Assembly (NCBI GenBank): GCA_031213475.1
Contig: JARUPZ010000002.1
Coordinates: forward strand, 5,713,049-5,777,048
DNA length: 64,000 nucleotides
Reading direction: 5' to 3'
Source of the DNA: Nereocystis luetkeana
Lineage: Eukaryota; Sar; Phaeophyceae; Laminariales; Laminariaceae
Shown here piece by piece: positions 12,789-24,700 of the stretch (position 1 is its first letter; each line of letters starts with the position of its first letter). The position numbers were made by a program, and so were the translations under genes. The notes below the pieces were generated by a model. It searched no databases and had not been told where the DNA came from. It worked only from the letters and a program-made list of their open reading frames with translations.

Positions 12789-12915
12789 CGCCGTTGCGCA
12801 AGCAAGCGTGAAATTGAAAATTCAAAATTGTGCGCGAATTCGAAATCACTCTCTTTTTAGGGGAGTTCCACTTACGTCAGAAGGCCTTCATACAAAGGGC
12901 AATAGGGCTATCCTG
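12789..12915. promoter_or_regulatory. Short divergent intergenic region, probable bidirectional promoter
   Basis: Only 127 bp separate the BRCT gene's ATG (12788, minus) from the first plus-strand ATG (12916). The centre is locally AT-rich (AAATTGAAAATTCAAAATTG), unlike the GC-rich exons on both sides. No TATA box is evident. If plus-strand transcription starts further in, the shared region is longer. Transcription start sites are not visible, so this is inferred from gene spacing. Confidence 0.5.
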
Positions 12916-15900
12916 ATGGAGGCACGAGAGCGCAGAGCTGGCCGGTCGTCTGATCTCGCTCCCGGCTCGTCGCTGACAACTTCTTTTGATGATGAGGTAC
13001 CCCCTGGCAGCAGTCGCGGTCGGCGGTTCGTTCGTGGGATTGATAATGCAGGTGAGCGAAGAGCCGGTCTTATTTGCGAATCACTCTACAGCGTCTTGTC
13101 GCAAGCATCATCTGCATGTACACCCCGAAGCCCTGTCCTTGTGGCCTTGAAGTTTCCTGTCTGCTGTGCGGTGTGGATGATATGCAAGCAGCACGTCACG
13201 CGCGATGCCGCGCTCATTTTGGATATATGATGCTCTTCACGCTCGGCCTGTTTTGCATTCCCAAGGCCCCCGATGCGTTCCCTGATATCTGGTATCTGAT
13301 ACTCGTACATGGTACTCGTAGCCTCGAAGTTCTCAAGTGCTGGCCTTTGTACCTGGTGTACCTGATAGCCCCTCTCGTACGAAGTACAAAAGTACATATC
13401 TTTGATCTACTCTGCTCTCGTACTACTGCTGTTGCCTATGATGTGTGCGTTCAGTGTCCGCGATGCATCATCATTCTCTCATGCTGTTGCTTGTCGCCTG
13501 CATATTGGCTTCCCATATCGCTGGGGCATTTTTGATTCCTCGCGGCTCGGAATGTTGCGCGGTCAAGAAAGCAGGGTATGAGTACGTATACCAGGTACCT
13601 GGTACCAGGTATGTGTTTTTCGATTGCGCAAACTACCCACGTCTCCGTGTGTTGGAGCAGAGCTCAGTCGGTGGTCGATGGAGGAATCACGGCAACCGTT
13701 TGTGATTTGCGGTGCACCCCTGTCTGGCGATCCCCAAGGAATTCTGCCACGTGTATACAGCACGGGGTGAGTAACCTGTCGTAACCATCCACCGGGTGCG
13801 GCCTCTGCCGTACGACTCCCGAAGCATAGGTAGGTGTTGATGTTGAACGACGCCTGCATTTCGGCACGAGCGGCTCTGCAGGTGTCCATGTTCGCGTTCC
13901 TGTACGAAGGCAAACTCGCGCGCGCCTCGCCCAAAACGCGATTGCCATATATGCGGTATAGCAGCAGGATCGATGCGGGAAGATGGTGCACGATCACCAA
14001 AGGTTGTCTTGCAACAACGCCTTACTACTGCTGCTGCATGTGGTGCACGTTGGCGTATCCGCAATCCTTAGCGCTGGGGGAAATGGACTATCAGGTGTGT
14101 CCCCATCCTACAGATTATGTGCAGGCAACACGGAGCTCTCACACCAGTAGTGATCATGGCACGTCGTTGAGACTCTTCCCCCCTCCCCCCGCCCTCCTTC
14201 AGACGGCAGGATTTGTGTGCCCAAACAGCGTCGCCCCCCTCTCCACCACAGCACATCGAGCCAGCGGCCGAAGAGTCTCCCCCTGGACTACGGCCATCAG
14301 CGGGCAAGGAGCAAGCGCTACCCGGAATGGCGCGAAGCACGCGTTAGGTGCTAGGCGACGCGGCCGACCAGACGACTTCGTGGACGAAGACTATGATCCA
14401 TATTTCGACGACCTCGACGATGGGCCGTCCGTCTCCCAGGGGAAGAAAAAGAAGTCCAAGATTCCGCTGCTGCCCGCGACACTCAGCAAGGTTAGCAGTG
14501 TCTCCATCTGGAGAAGATTTGAGAAGATTTGTGTGTATAGACTCACAAAGGGCGTGGGTGGGGGTTATTCTCGGTACGATAGGCTCACAGTATTAGCGTA
14601 GGTATCATATGTACGCTAGCGACGTCTGCTCCCACAGCCTCTCAATTCATCAGGATTACAGTGCGTAGGGCGTTTTTGCGGGACGACTGACAGTCTCGAG
14701 TTACAGTCGCGCATGCCTACCACACTATATAGAACAGCGGCCATCCTGATCATCCTGCTGGTGGGGACAGTGCCGCAGTACGTAGCTTCAACGAGCATGC
14801 GGGACGCGGGAAATCGATGAAGACTCTTCGTGAGGCGTTCACGCCGTCGCCGCCAAGCAACCGTATTTCCTTAACCCTTTCGATTTGATCATGGTAAACC
14901 GACCTAAAAAGCGAAGTGCGGTCGTATCAACCTCCTCGGAAGAGCGTGCAACATCACAAGTACCATCATGCTGCGCGCGTGTCGCACTATCCATGTGTTG
15001 CGCTTTAGACACATGCCCTACCTCAAGAGCCCACGAATAAATAGGCTTCTTCGTGTGGCCGATGTTGTGATCGTTACATTTTTCCCTGCAGATCTAAAGT
15101 GTTAGTCTACGACACTACCAGGTATTAAAATCAGAAGTATGACAACCTAGCGTTATCGTCTGACCGAGTCGCTGCTGTCGCCATCGCCGCCGCCCAATCT
15201 TCCTGAATACAAATAAACCCGCTTGTCAGGCTCTTGTAGCAGGCGTGTTTGTTTTGGGGATCGGCACTGGTGTAACCGTAGACTCTGCGATCAACACAGA
15301 CCCGAGGGACCTGGCCAGCCGGGACGCCATCGACCGCAACGCGCCCAACCCCAACATATGCCAGACGTACGGGTCGAGTGCCATGGTGGTGGACCAGCGA
15401 GTGTTCGTGACCTTCAACCCTTTCAGTCTGCACGTGTCGCAGGTGCAGTTGGTTTTGTTTAGGGTTGGGTACGAAGGCCTGCACTTAACGCGTTTTTTTC
15501 GGCGCTTGTTCACGTCTTGTCGAAGCGATGCGCCGGTGGTTGCTGTAGTTAATGCTTCCTATTTTTTCGGTGCTGCTGTTCTCTAAACTCGTCGCCTCAA
15601 TTCACTCTACCTCTGTAGTTCATTACTCGTTTGCGAAACGGTGTGTTTCTCTCGCTACGCGGGGCGGTTGCCCTTGAGCACCCCGTCAACAGAAGTCTCT
15701 GGCTGGAATGTAGAGCAACTATTGAAACAAAGACTGCGTGTCGCGTGATCACAAGGCGCGCCAAGGCGCAGAAGCCCGACATGTCATCGGTGCGCTGCCG
15801 GCAAGAAAGTACTATGCGCACTTGTGCGTCTTTCCGTCGCGCCATATCGCATGCACCCTCCCGCCGCTTGCTATTTTTTTTCCTGAGCCGGGCGTAGTTT

Positions 15901-17021
15901 GATCCGATCGTTTGAGTGCCCGCTCAACTAGTAGTTCAGAGCACATTTAACGCTGGGGGTCCCCCCTCATCCTACGCAGGCGGACACCAAGCCGGGCTGT
16001 GTACTACGGGCGTCCAATGTGGTAGAAGTGTTGCAGCGCAAGAGGGGCCTGCTGACCAACGAAGACGTGGAGACGTGCAAAGGGGGCATGAACACGTGGG
16101 GCTTCGTCGGGGATCTCAACGACCACCCCCAGCTGTCGTGCGTCTACCAAAGCGACGACGCGCAGAACGAGTTCCTCAGCAACCCGAAGGTATCCGTATG
16201 AGACACGCCACAGCAACGTACCGATATAGACTATACGTTGGACGGCAGTTGCGCGGTAAGCTCTACTGGTGTGGGAGAGGGGTGGGGGGTTGATACGCGC
16301 AGTTCCGATTACCAATTACCCACGACGGACAGAACAGCGGAAAGCGATAACAATATACCAGGGGTATATATTCCACTGTTAGTAGTATCAGGACATTTGT
16401 TTAGTGCGGCAGTTTTTGTTCCTCGTCGCCTTCGAGTAAATGCAACAAGCAACCGAAGTGCGCAACAGTACAACTGAGAAAAGCCTTCGTGCTAATTGCT
16501 CACGATGTCCAAAGAACCGCGCCGCGCAAAAGCTTTTGTTTCACACGATGCATGTATTTCAGGAACAACGCTGCAATATCGAACCGCACTCCAAACGATG
16601 GCACAGAAAGGACATACACCGCCCTCGAATCACTACATGATATGCTAGCAGGTCTGCGACTCCTGTTGTTGTGATCAGGACACCACTGCGCACAACCTTC
16701 AACTCAACGTGTTTCCGCTGTCACTCTGGCAGGGCCTCTGACTGACCTTCCCTCCTTCCTTTCCTATCTACCCTTCTTCCCCTCTTCCCCCGCTCCCCCT
16801 CTTTCTCCTTCCCTCCCTGCCTGCCTCCCTCCCTCCCTCCCTCCCTACCCCCATTGCCCGCCAACCTGCTGGACTGGCCGCAGTACGGGCTGGGGGAAGA
16901 TGTGTATGACGACGACAGGGCGGCCGCGATGAAGAAGAGCGCAGGGAGTGAGCCCGCGAACGGCCCTCGCGTCATGTCGGGCACCAGGCAAACCGTCGTT
17001 TCGGACAGACAGAAGCTTTAG
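12916..17021 (+). CDS. Plastid-targeted DUF3172 membrane protein
   Basis: Coding exons from the preferred ATG at 13463: 13463-13594, 14203-14490, 15230-15442, 15980-16189 and 16884-17021 (TAG), all phase 0, about 326 residues. The N-terminus is a signal peptide (Met-His3, then a Leu/Val/Ala core) followed by AGAF-LIP, the A|F cleavage motif of bipartite presequences in complex plastids, and an Arg/Ser-rich transit-like stretch. Exon 3 starts with a membrane helix (ALVAGVFVLGIGTGV). It continues into the DUF3172 signature shared by cyanobacteria and plastids: SRDAID, APNPNICQTYGSSAMV, VFVTFNPF. Exon 4 adds KPGCVLRASN, CKGGMNTWGFVGDL and the SCVYQS segment. The biochemical role of DUF3172 is not known to me; thylakoid or plastid membrane is likely. 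An upstream exon, 12916-13051, splices to 13455 and is in frame, so translation from 12916 would add 48 residues. The exon-1 donor at 13594 is chosen for phase; GT sites at 13576 and 13609 are alternatives that do not keep frame. Confidence 0.88.
13052..13454 (+). other. Intron immediately upstream of the signal-peptide ATG of the DUF3172 gene
   Basis: The donor is GCAG|GTGAGCG at 13052. The acceptor is a pyrimidine-rich stretch ending GTGCGTTCAG at 13454, only 8 nt before ATG 13463. If translation starts at 13463 this is a 5' UTR intron. A TACCTGGT motif lies inside it at about 13351. Confidence 0.6.
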
Positions 17022-18735
17022 GGGGAAAGGTTGGGGGGGGTCGCCCTACAAATGTGTGGCGGGTACCGCGTTTGCTTTTACGTCCTTGACCCGAGCGCGG
17101 TGTTATCGCCTCTATGGCGTTGGGCTAACGCGATACGTTTTTGCAGCCGAGCGCATCTGCTCGCAGTTTTTACGGGGGGTAGACAAGTCTGGCATTTCGG
17201 AGTAAGTACCACTGAGAGAAGCCTTCGTACATATTTTTGTTTCCGAGATTGTCGGTCGAACGGGGCGGATATCCGGCTTCACCCAGCTCTCGCTATTGCT
17301 TACAATAGGAAGTCGCGCTGGTGATGGATATCTGCGTTTTGTTAGTGTCGCAATCTGTTCCCTGGTGGTGGAAGTTGAAAGGCACGAAACTTAACACAGA
17401 AGAGTAATACGCATCCGTACGTTACTTGCGTACAATACTATATATTTTGTTTCGGAGATTGTCGGTCGAACGGAGCAGATCTCCGGCTTCACTCAGCTCA
17501 AAAGGACTATATGTAAATTGCAATGGATTCCAGCGGCATACAGAGGAACAGCAAGGGCCGAACCAAACACGACGACGAATTCAAGCGTCGCCTCCCCCTC
17601 ATTTTCGTACTTTAAACGCACGAAAAAAACTGATCCTGTAGCGATGGTCGGGATCGAACGTGTGATAGTCCTGGGTGCTCATAAAACCGCCGCTGGGTGA
17701 CGACAGAAAAAAAAATGTCGAAGACTCCTCTCCACCACACCCGAACCAAAGACAGACCCTTCGGTGGAAAAAAAAAACGCATTGATGAACACTTCAACAG
17801 TAGTATTGTAGTATAAACTATTATACTACTACTTTAGTTGCTGCTGCTGGCTGCTGGCCCCTCGCTCTATTTTCAGGATGGCATGCTCTTTATATCTTGC
17901 CCTGTCTGGGCGGCCCCGAACGTGCCTTGGTTATCTGCAAATCAGTAGCCACCATCGTCGCAGTCACGATCGCCATGGGCTACTCCTCGCCGGCACAAAC
18001 CAGCACATACATAGTATCTGGGATGTATACTGGATGTTGCGGTGCACAGAGCAGGTGCGCCAACCACAAGCACTGCAAAATGAGCGCAGGTCTAAGCATG
18101 TATAGAAGGTGCGTAGTACATATACTTGAAGTATGTCAAGAATATACTGCGGCAGCAGCATTCTTGCCAGCAACTGCGGCTGCAGCATTCTTGTCTGCCT
18201 CCAGGATCCATCGCTCTTTACGTAGACCGCGCTGCTCGGTGCGACAGCATGTCATCATATGATGACAACACCAACATGATCACGATCACTCGAAAGTTTT
18301 AAACTTTAAAAGTTGAAAAGTCAGTTATTTTTATTTTCCACTCGCTGCCGTGTGTGTTGTATCGCCAGAAAATAACACAGTAGTACTCGTACGTAGTAGT
18401 ACCTGGTAGCTGGTACCTGGTAGGCGTTTTTGATTTGTCAATTCGGGGAGGAAAATTGAAAATTGCGAAACTGCCCAAACACCACGAAAAGTTTGAATTT
18501 TGTGCTGCCAGCTGCCAGGCGACCCCCACAAGACACAAGATCACAAGATCGGGCCCTTGCTCAGTGCGGTCGGCTAGAGCAAGGAGGCCGATCAGGCGAC
18601 CCCCAGTTAACGGACCACCCTGCACCAAGGGCGGTCCGGTCCGACTTTGGGGCGCCTACTTCAGGCTGGTCTCACTGCATTGTCGCGTTGGGCGTATCTT
18701 CCTCGCGCGTTGAGCCCCATCATTCCTTCGTCACG
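17022..18735. other. 3' flank of the DUF3172 gene; source segment of a duplication
   Basis: No exon is evident. Two related stretches (about 17210-17300 and 17440-17500) share GAGATTGTCGGTCGAACGG and a CTCCGGCTTCAC-CAGCTC block. Much of 17022-18260 reappears in diverged form at 45000-47630. A perfect 16-bp palindrome, GTCATCATATGATGAC, sits at about 18250. Three TACCTGGT-type motifs cluster near 18400-18425. The last few hundred bases should hold the promoter of the next gene, but I see no clear core element. Confidence 0.6.
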
Positions 18736-21700
18736 ATGGCGGGCATCAGGAAATTCGCGGTCATGTTTTTCGCCGCCACTGCGAACTTCCTTTCTCAGCT
18801 GGGGGAGCACGCTGGCCATCGAGCAATGACGTACCAGTACGAAGCCCTCCGCGCAGTGGACCAAGGCGTGGTGGATTTCGTGGGACTGGTCGTCGCGCCA
18901 GTCATCGTAAGCACCACCGTTCGTTATAGTTGTTGTTGCTGTTGTTGTTGTCGTTGTTTTTGTTGGTGTTGCTGATTTCGCAAGAAAGTGCCGCAGGAAC
19001 AATGCTCGGTACCGGTACCTGGTATGCTGGTGGTGACCATACTTACAGTATACCAGGTAAATAAATAATACAGAGAGGCCTACTCGCACAATCAATGCAT
19101 AGTCGGCGCCAGACATACCAGCAGCCCCGTTGACAACAGCGACGCCGGCGACTGTTTTTCGTGCGGATATCGTGATAGCCTTATTATTAATAGTAGCTGT
19201 CATCGGTTCTGATCATTCGTTCGGTTTCGATCATTGGTACCATTGCCAGTTTACCTGGTACCAGGTATATATGTATGATACCTGGTATGTTTAGGCGGCA
19301 ACCGGTCGTATGTATAGGCTCGAAAAAGTGTTCGTTTTTCACATCCCCGTATCGAAGGCTCGGCTGCAGAGCACGTTACCGGGTTCCTGGAAACAACATG
19401 CAGTGCACTCACCGTATCATATGATACAAGTGTGCTTTTGCGAGCTTTCTTACAAAACATCAGGGGATCGAACGAATGTCGACGGCTGTTGTCATTGCTT
19501 GTAAAAACGAGAAAATTGCCCTGCTTCACCGTACGTACGTACAGCAGTAGTCAGTCGTGCATTGAATATCACTTGGATGCGGGTACTACTGCTGAACACA
19601 TATAAAAGAATCGTGGATCCTCAGATGACTCCCTGGGCCACGAGATCGTGCGGTATCCGAACGAATCTCTCCCTCCCTGCATGTGCTTTCGCTTTGTTTG
19701 TGGCAGCTGTCAAGCAGCCGAGCGGGTTTCGACTCCAGGGATTTCCCAAGCCTCCCTGCTCCTACGATGCCTGCTCCTACGATGCCAGGTGCTGATGATG
19801 CGTTTTTTTTTCCTTGTTCCCCGCTTTTTTTCCTTTCAGTTATCATACGTATGATCATATATATATATAGCGAATGAATGCAGGTCCGGTTGTATTTGTA
19901 TTGCGCATCGTTCCTATGAGACGGCGTTGCATTGAATGCGTGGCGGTCCCCGTAGACTCTGGTCGGTTTGCCTTCCTGGCTTCCTATACGTACCCAAGGG
20001 CAGTGCGCTCGTAGCAGAGAAAACCTTTGCGGCAAGCAAAAAGTTTTCAAATATTTGGCAGCCCAATTTCAGGCGAACAGGTCTCAAACGCCGGCTACTA
20101 CATCTCGTCTCCCCGCATTCAGAAAATAAATAATTATCTCCGTTTTATATTAGTATCATACGTATAGAGTGTGGTATGTTTCCATTCATTGCGAACAATA
20201 CAATCCAGACCCAAGACCACCCACCCATACATCTGGCACTTCTTGCTCGTTTGCACCCTCACCCCTCTGGAGAAAATATGCACCGAAATTCGCCCGAGGG
20301 TATGTTTTCTTCTCGCGTGCTGCAAGGCAGCGATACTACAGTAACCTCATGTATAGTACGTGCAGTGTACAGTGTACGACGTGTGCTGCGAGAGAAGGAC
20401 GAATAGGAATTTTTAAGTTCTTCTGCTGCTTGCAGTTGGGGAGGGGTCTATCGTACCAGGGTACTGCATTTTATTTGCAAGCACACAAGAAAACCCCTAT
20501 GAACATATATATGCCCAAGGTCGTGCCCCCTATGAATCCTCGCGTTCTGCTATTATTCGCACGTACGTCGTATGTCATACGAGTTGTACTGGGTTTAGTT
20601 TATGGATTTCACCTCGAGCGCCCACAACAACCTCAACGACATCCAAATCTATGATAAAAATACCAGCCCTCAAGTTATTATCGATGGAACAACAGCAGCT
20701 AGCTGCAACCACCGCTTACGGTTCGTTCCCCAGCGTTCGCGCGTCGTGTGATGTAAGGTGTATATGTTTTTATTGACGGTTGGTTGTGTACACCAACCAG
20801 CGTGCTGCATGTATGTGTGTGCCCTATTTATTATTATTACTTTATTAATAATCCCACGCATTATTTTGAGTGCCTGACTCTTCCTCAGTCCCATCTTTTC
20901 TTGCGAGTGCACACCCATCGCCCATATTAATCCTTCCTGTGGCACAAACGCTACGATATACCACGTGGTATATTTGCTTGTTTCTATTGAAACAAAAAGT
21001 CTGGCATGCCCTACACTACGAGTAGGCACTCGTATCAGTAGACTGTGAAGTCCCTGCAGAATCCCTTATTTTGTGGGAGCGCATGTGATCCTTGACACTG
21101 TCGCTATTTTAACTGTAGTAGTCGGATTCGACTCGCATCGGATAAACTTAGGATAGGCAGAGGTAAGAACGCTAAACGGTGGTGCTGTAGAGACTCGATA
21201 TACCTTCGCGCGTCAGATTGATGGTCGCATAGGCTCTAAGTACTACTGTACAATTAGTGCGAGTCGACAAAGACATATTTTGATGTGCGTGGCATTGTTG
21301 ACCGATAGTAGTACCGATAGTAGTATATCGATCCCCCCTAAGACCAGACAAGGCAATCTCCGCAGGTAGGTGCAGTCCCTCTAGTTGTGTGAGCAGAAGG
21401 TTTTCTTCTGGTGGAGTCCGCAGCTAGGATGATTTCATCGCTAATAATGTCGCTCCTGTCCTCTGAATTATCGTATACCTGGTATCTGGTATAGACATAA
21501 GCATGCGTGCTGCTAAACCAACCTCCCACGAGCTGAGATGAACAGTGAAAATGATTATTTAACAGATAAATGCTACGAGTATTAATATATGACTTTGAGT
21601 CGTCTAATACATATATTTTTCTACAGTCGCGAGTTGATCAATCCCCCCCCCCCGCCGCCGCCGCGATTCCAACTTGACCGATAGCAGCCGACACCATCGG

Positions 21701-24700
21701 GAACGACGAGGAAGAGGGCGTCGCAACAGCCGACTCATCATGCCGACTGTCTTCCTCAACACCGGAGCCATCCTCCAAGACCTCCGCAACCTTCGGCGAG
21801 ACCTCCGCGACCCTCGACAAGAGCCCCACGACCCTCGGCAAGAGCCCCGCGACCCTCGGCAACAGCTGCCGAAGCGCCTTCGCACGCAGAGGCGGTCGTT
21901 CGGGATTTCACATCGGACAGGTCAGTCAGTGGCTGCTACCGGGACTACAAAGATTAAAACTGAATGGCGAAGAAACACGAAAACTACGCGCCGGTACAGC
22001 ATCGGCCACACGAAGCAACGCAAACTGCCCTTAAGGGTTAGGGAATTATTATGTCGGACCACCATCCAAGAGATGAAAACAAAAACAACCCATGAAAACA
22101 TGAAGAAAACGAGTCGACGGAAATAAGACTAAACGGAAGGGCACAAGGAAGAAAACGCAAAAAAAAAAAACCCAGTAAAGGCGTTTTTTTTCCTATTGTA
22201 ATAGTGGAAATACTACAGGAACAAGAGTGTACCACTTTTGTGCGGATTCCTATATCGCACTGTGAAACCTATTTCTGCCTACTGTAGTTTAAACGCGACC
22301 AGATATCTAGCAGGTATACGGGTTGGCTGACGCCATATTCTTCCGGTATTCAGAGTGCAGGCGTAACGAGATGATGAAGGACGTAAAAAACTAACAACCC
22401 CCCCGCATCACGACCGACGGAGAACATTCTGCGATCATCATTTTGTGGAGCTATGATCTCGCCATGGAAACGTGCGTGGTAGCATAAGAATAGTGCACTT
22501 TGTAGCCCCGAAACCTACACGCAAACTATTAATACTATACTGCGGTACTACTGTAGCTGTACTTACGCAAATGCGTATGCCGCCTAGTCAGGTTTCGAGC
22601 CCGTGCCTCGTGTTTTTATTCGTTTTGTCAGCTATCGTACCTCGCACGTTTCCACGATGAAAACATAGTCTGGATATTTAACTACTTTTACGAACACCGT
22701 ACCAGGCATTATTTTGATCATTTTTGCAATCAGACAGTGTGCGGCAGCATGACCTTCAACGTTGATCACGCATGAACAATCATCACCAGTAACAACAAGA
22801 GAACTAAGGAAAAGGAAAAGCAGTGAAAGGAAACCTAAGCACGAAGTCTAATTACCTTGTGTGTCTACTTCCGGCTAAGATCGTTCTCCTCCTCCACCTC
22901 TTGCCCTTAATCTACCCTGCCTTCTCATTGCATTCCCATTCGTCTGTGATAAATGCCCCACGATGTACTTTAGATACTATCAATACTAGCATTGTTATTG
23001 TGTTTGCCGTCCGACATTGCGCAGCGGCATGAGCTTTAACGTTGAATTCTCATAAGCTTTCCCAGAAGAAGAAGATAACTTCTACCGCGTATAAAGTATT
23101 TAGAGCAATATATCGTGAGCTGACCGCACCATATTATGTGCACCCTACACATACTCTTATCGCTTCAAGCAGACTCTCCCCCCGAGTGCGATTGGACGCG
23201 ACGTTCCCGTCTCTGCACAGCGGCCGAGGCGAGCAGCGTCTCCTTCCCACACCGTCGCTACCGGCGGCGGCTTGGACAACGGCCTGGTCGATGCCCCCTA
23301 CGTTCGGCAGGTACGCTTTGCACTACTACAGTAGCACTATGCGTCTAGAGTAACGCCTTTTGCGCGGTTGGGACTGGCTAATATTTCCGAATATAAAGTC
23401 ATCATAGCGAGTGCCTTTCACGGGGTTTTTTGGCCTCGAGACCGGACGAGTGGGAGTGGAGATCTAACAAGAAACACCACAACAACGTTGGAAAAAAGTA
23501 TGTCGTGTACAGCAGACTCAAGGCTTTCTGTAGGCAGCTATGAATATTCGAAATATCGAAATATCGACGCTCTCGGGGACGAAGATGATGCTGAAGGGAC
23601 GAAGACGAAGCTGGGTCGGCGATAGCGTCGCCTCTTTTAATACCGATAGATGTACGCATATAAACAGTGTTTGTACCTTACCAGGTACCTGGTATGATAT
23701 AATACTCAATTAGCAGTTTGCAGTACTCTGTAGATAGAAGGGTGTGCAGACAGACGGTCGACAGCTTTTCCTCAAGTGCTTCGGTGTTACTGACTTTTCA
23801 CGAACGTCGACTAAAAAAGTCTCGTTAGAACGGCCCTTGAGTCCTGGAAAATAAGCACAATATTACCCCCCCCCGCCCCGTCGCCGTTTTCGTCGATGTG
23901 TGCTGTCGGAAATTTCACCTCGCAGAGCGGGACTAGCAACGCATTTCAGATCTTCGCGTACACCGACGACGGAGAGCCGACCACTCGAGGTAGGTCTACG
24001 TTTTGTGCTCGCCTCTTTTGGTACAAGTATATATGATATTGTGTGAATGTTTAGGACACCTGTTATGGTTAGTTAGGTTTTTCTGGCAAGCTTTCTCGTA
24101 CGCAACGTATATTTCGTATGAAAAATTCAATAACTATGATGTAGGCCAGGGTTTCAATGCTGTAGCACACACGCTCACTCCCGTTCCCATTTTCGTATCA
24201 TTTTAGTTCCACAATGGTTTATTAACATTAGTGATGGCATAGTTGAGCATTATTCTTAATAAGGCCAATATCGTGGTTGGGTTCTGCTTGTTCACGATAT
24301 CATGTCTGATTCAGGTTATAATTTTACCCAATATTGTGGTTGATTTCTGTTTTATGTATGACCAATATTATGGTGGATTAAAAGTCTACCAGGTAAGTGT
24401 TTACGATCTCATGGTGGATTAGAGTTTCAACAATGCCCAATTTCATGGTTGATTTGAGTCATAAATATGACCAATAATATGTCATGGTTGATTAGAGATG
24501 TAAATATGACCAACATCTAAATGTATCCAACATCATATGCGATCGTAGTTCTAATTATGTCCAATTTTGTTGTATATCCTTCGACTTGTTATGTTATTAA
24601 TATCTGCGACGTCGCGGGGGGAGTTCACCGGTGTGGTACTTGAGACGAGACACCGGCCGCTGATTCTCGTTGCTTATCGTACTGCCAGTACCCGGGAGTT

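Noticed and set aside
11389-13230. Long plus-strand open frame of 613 codons
   Set aside because: It lies mostly antisense to exon 1 of the BRCT gene and is open only because of that exon's GC-rich codon pattern. Only its last part (12916-13051) is used, as a possible upstream exon of the DUF3172 gene.
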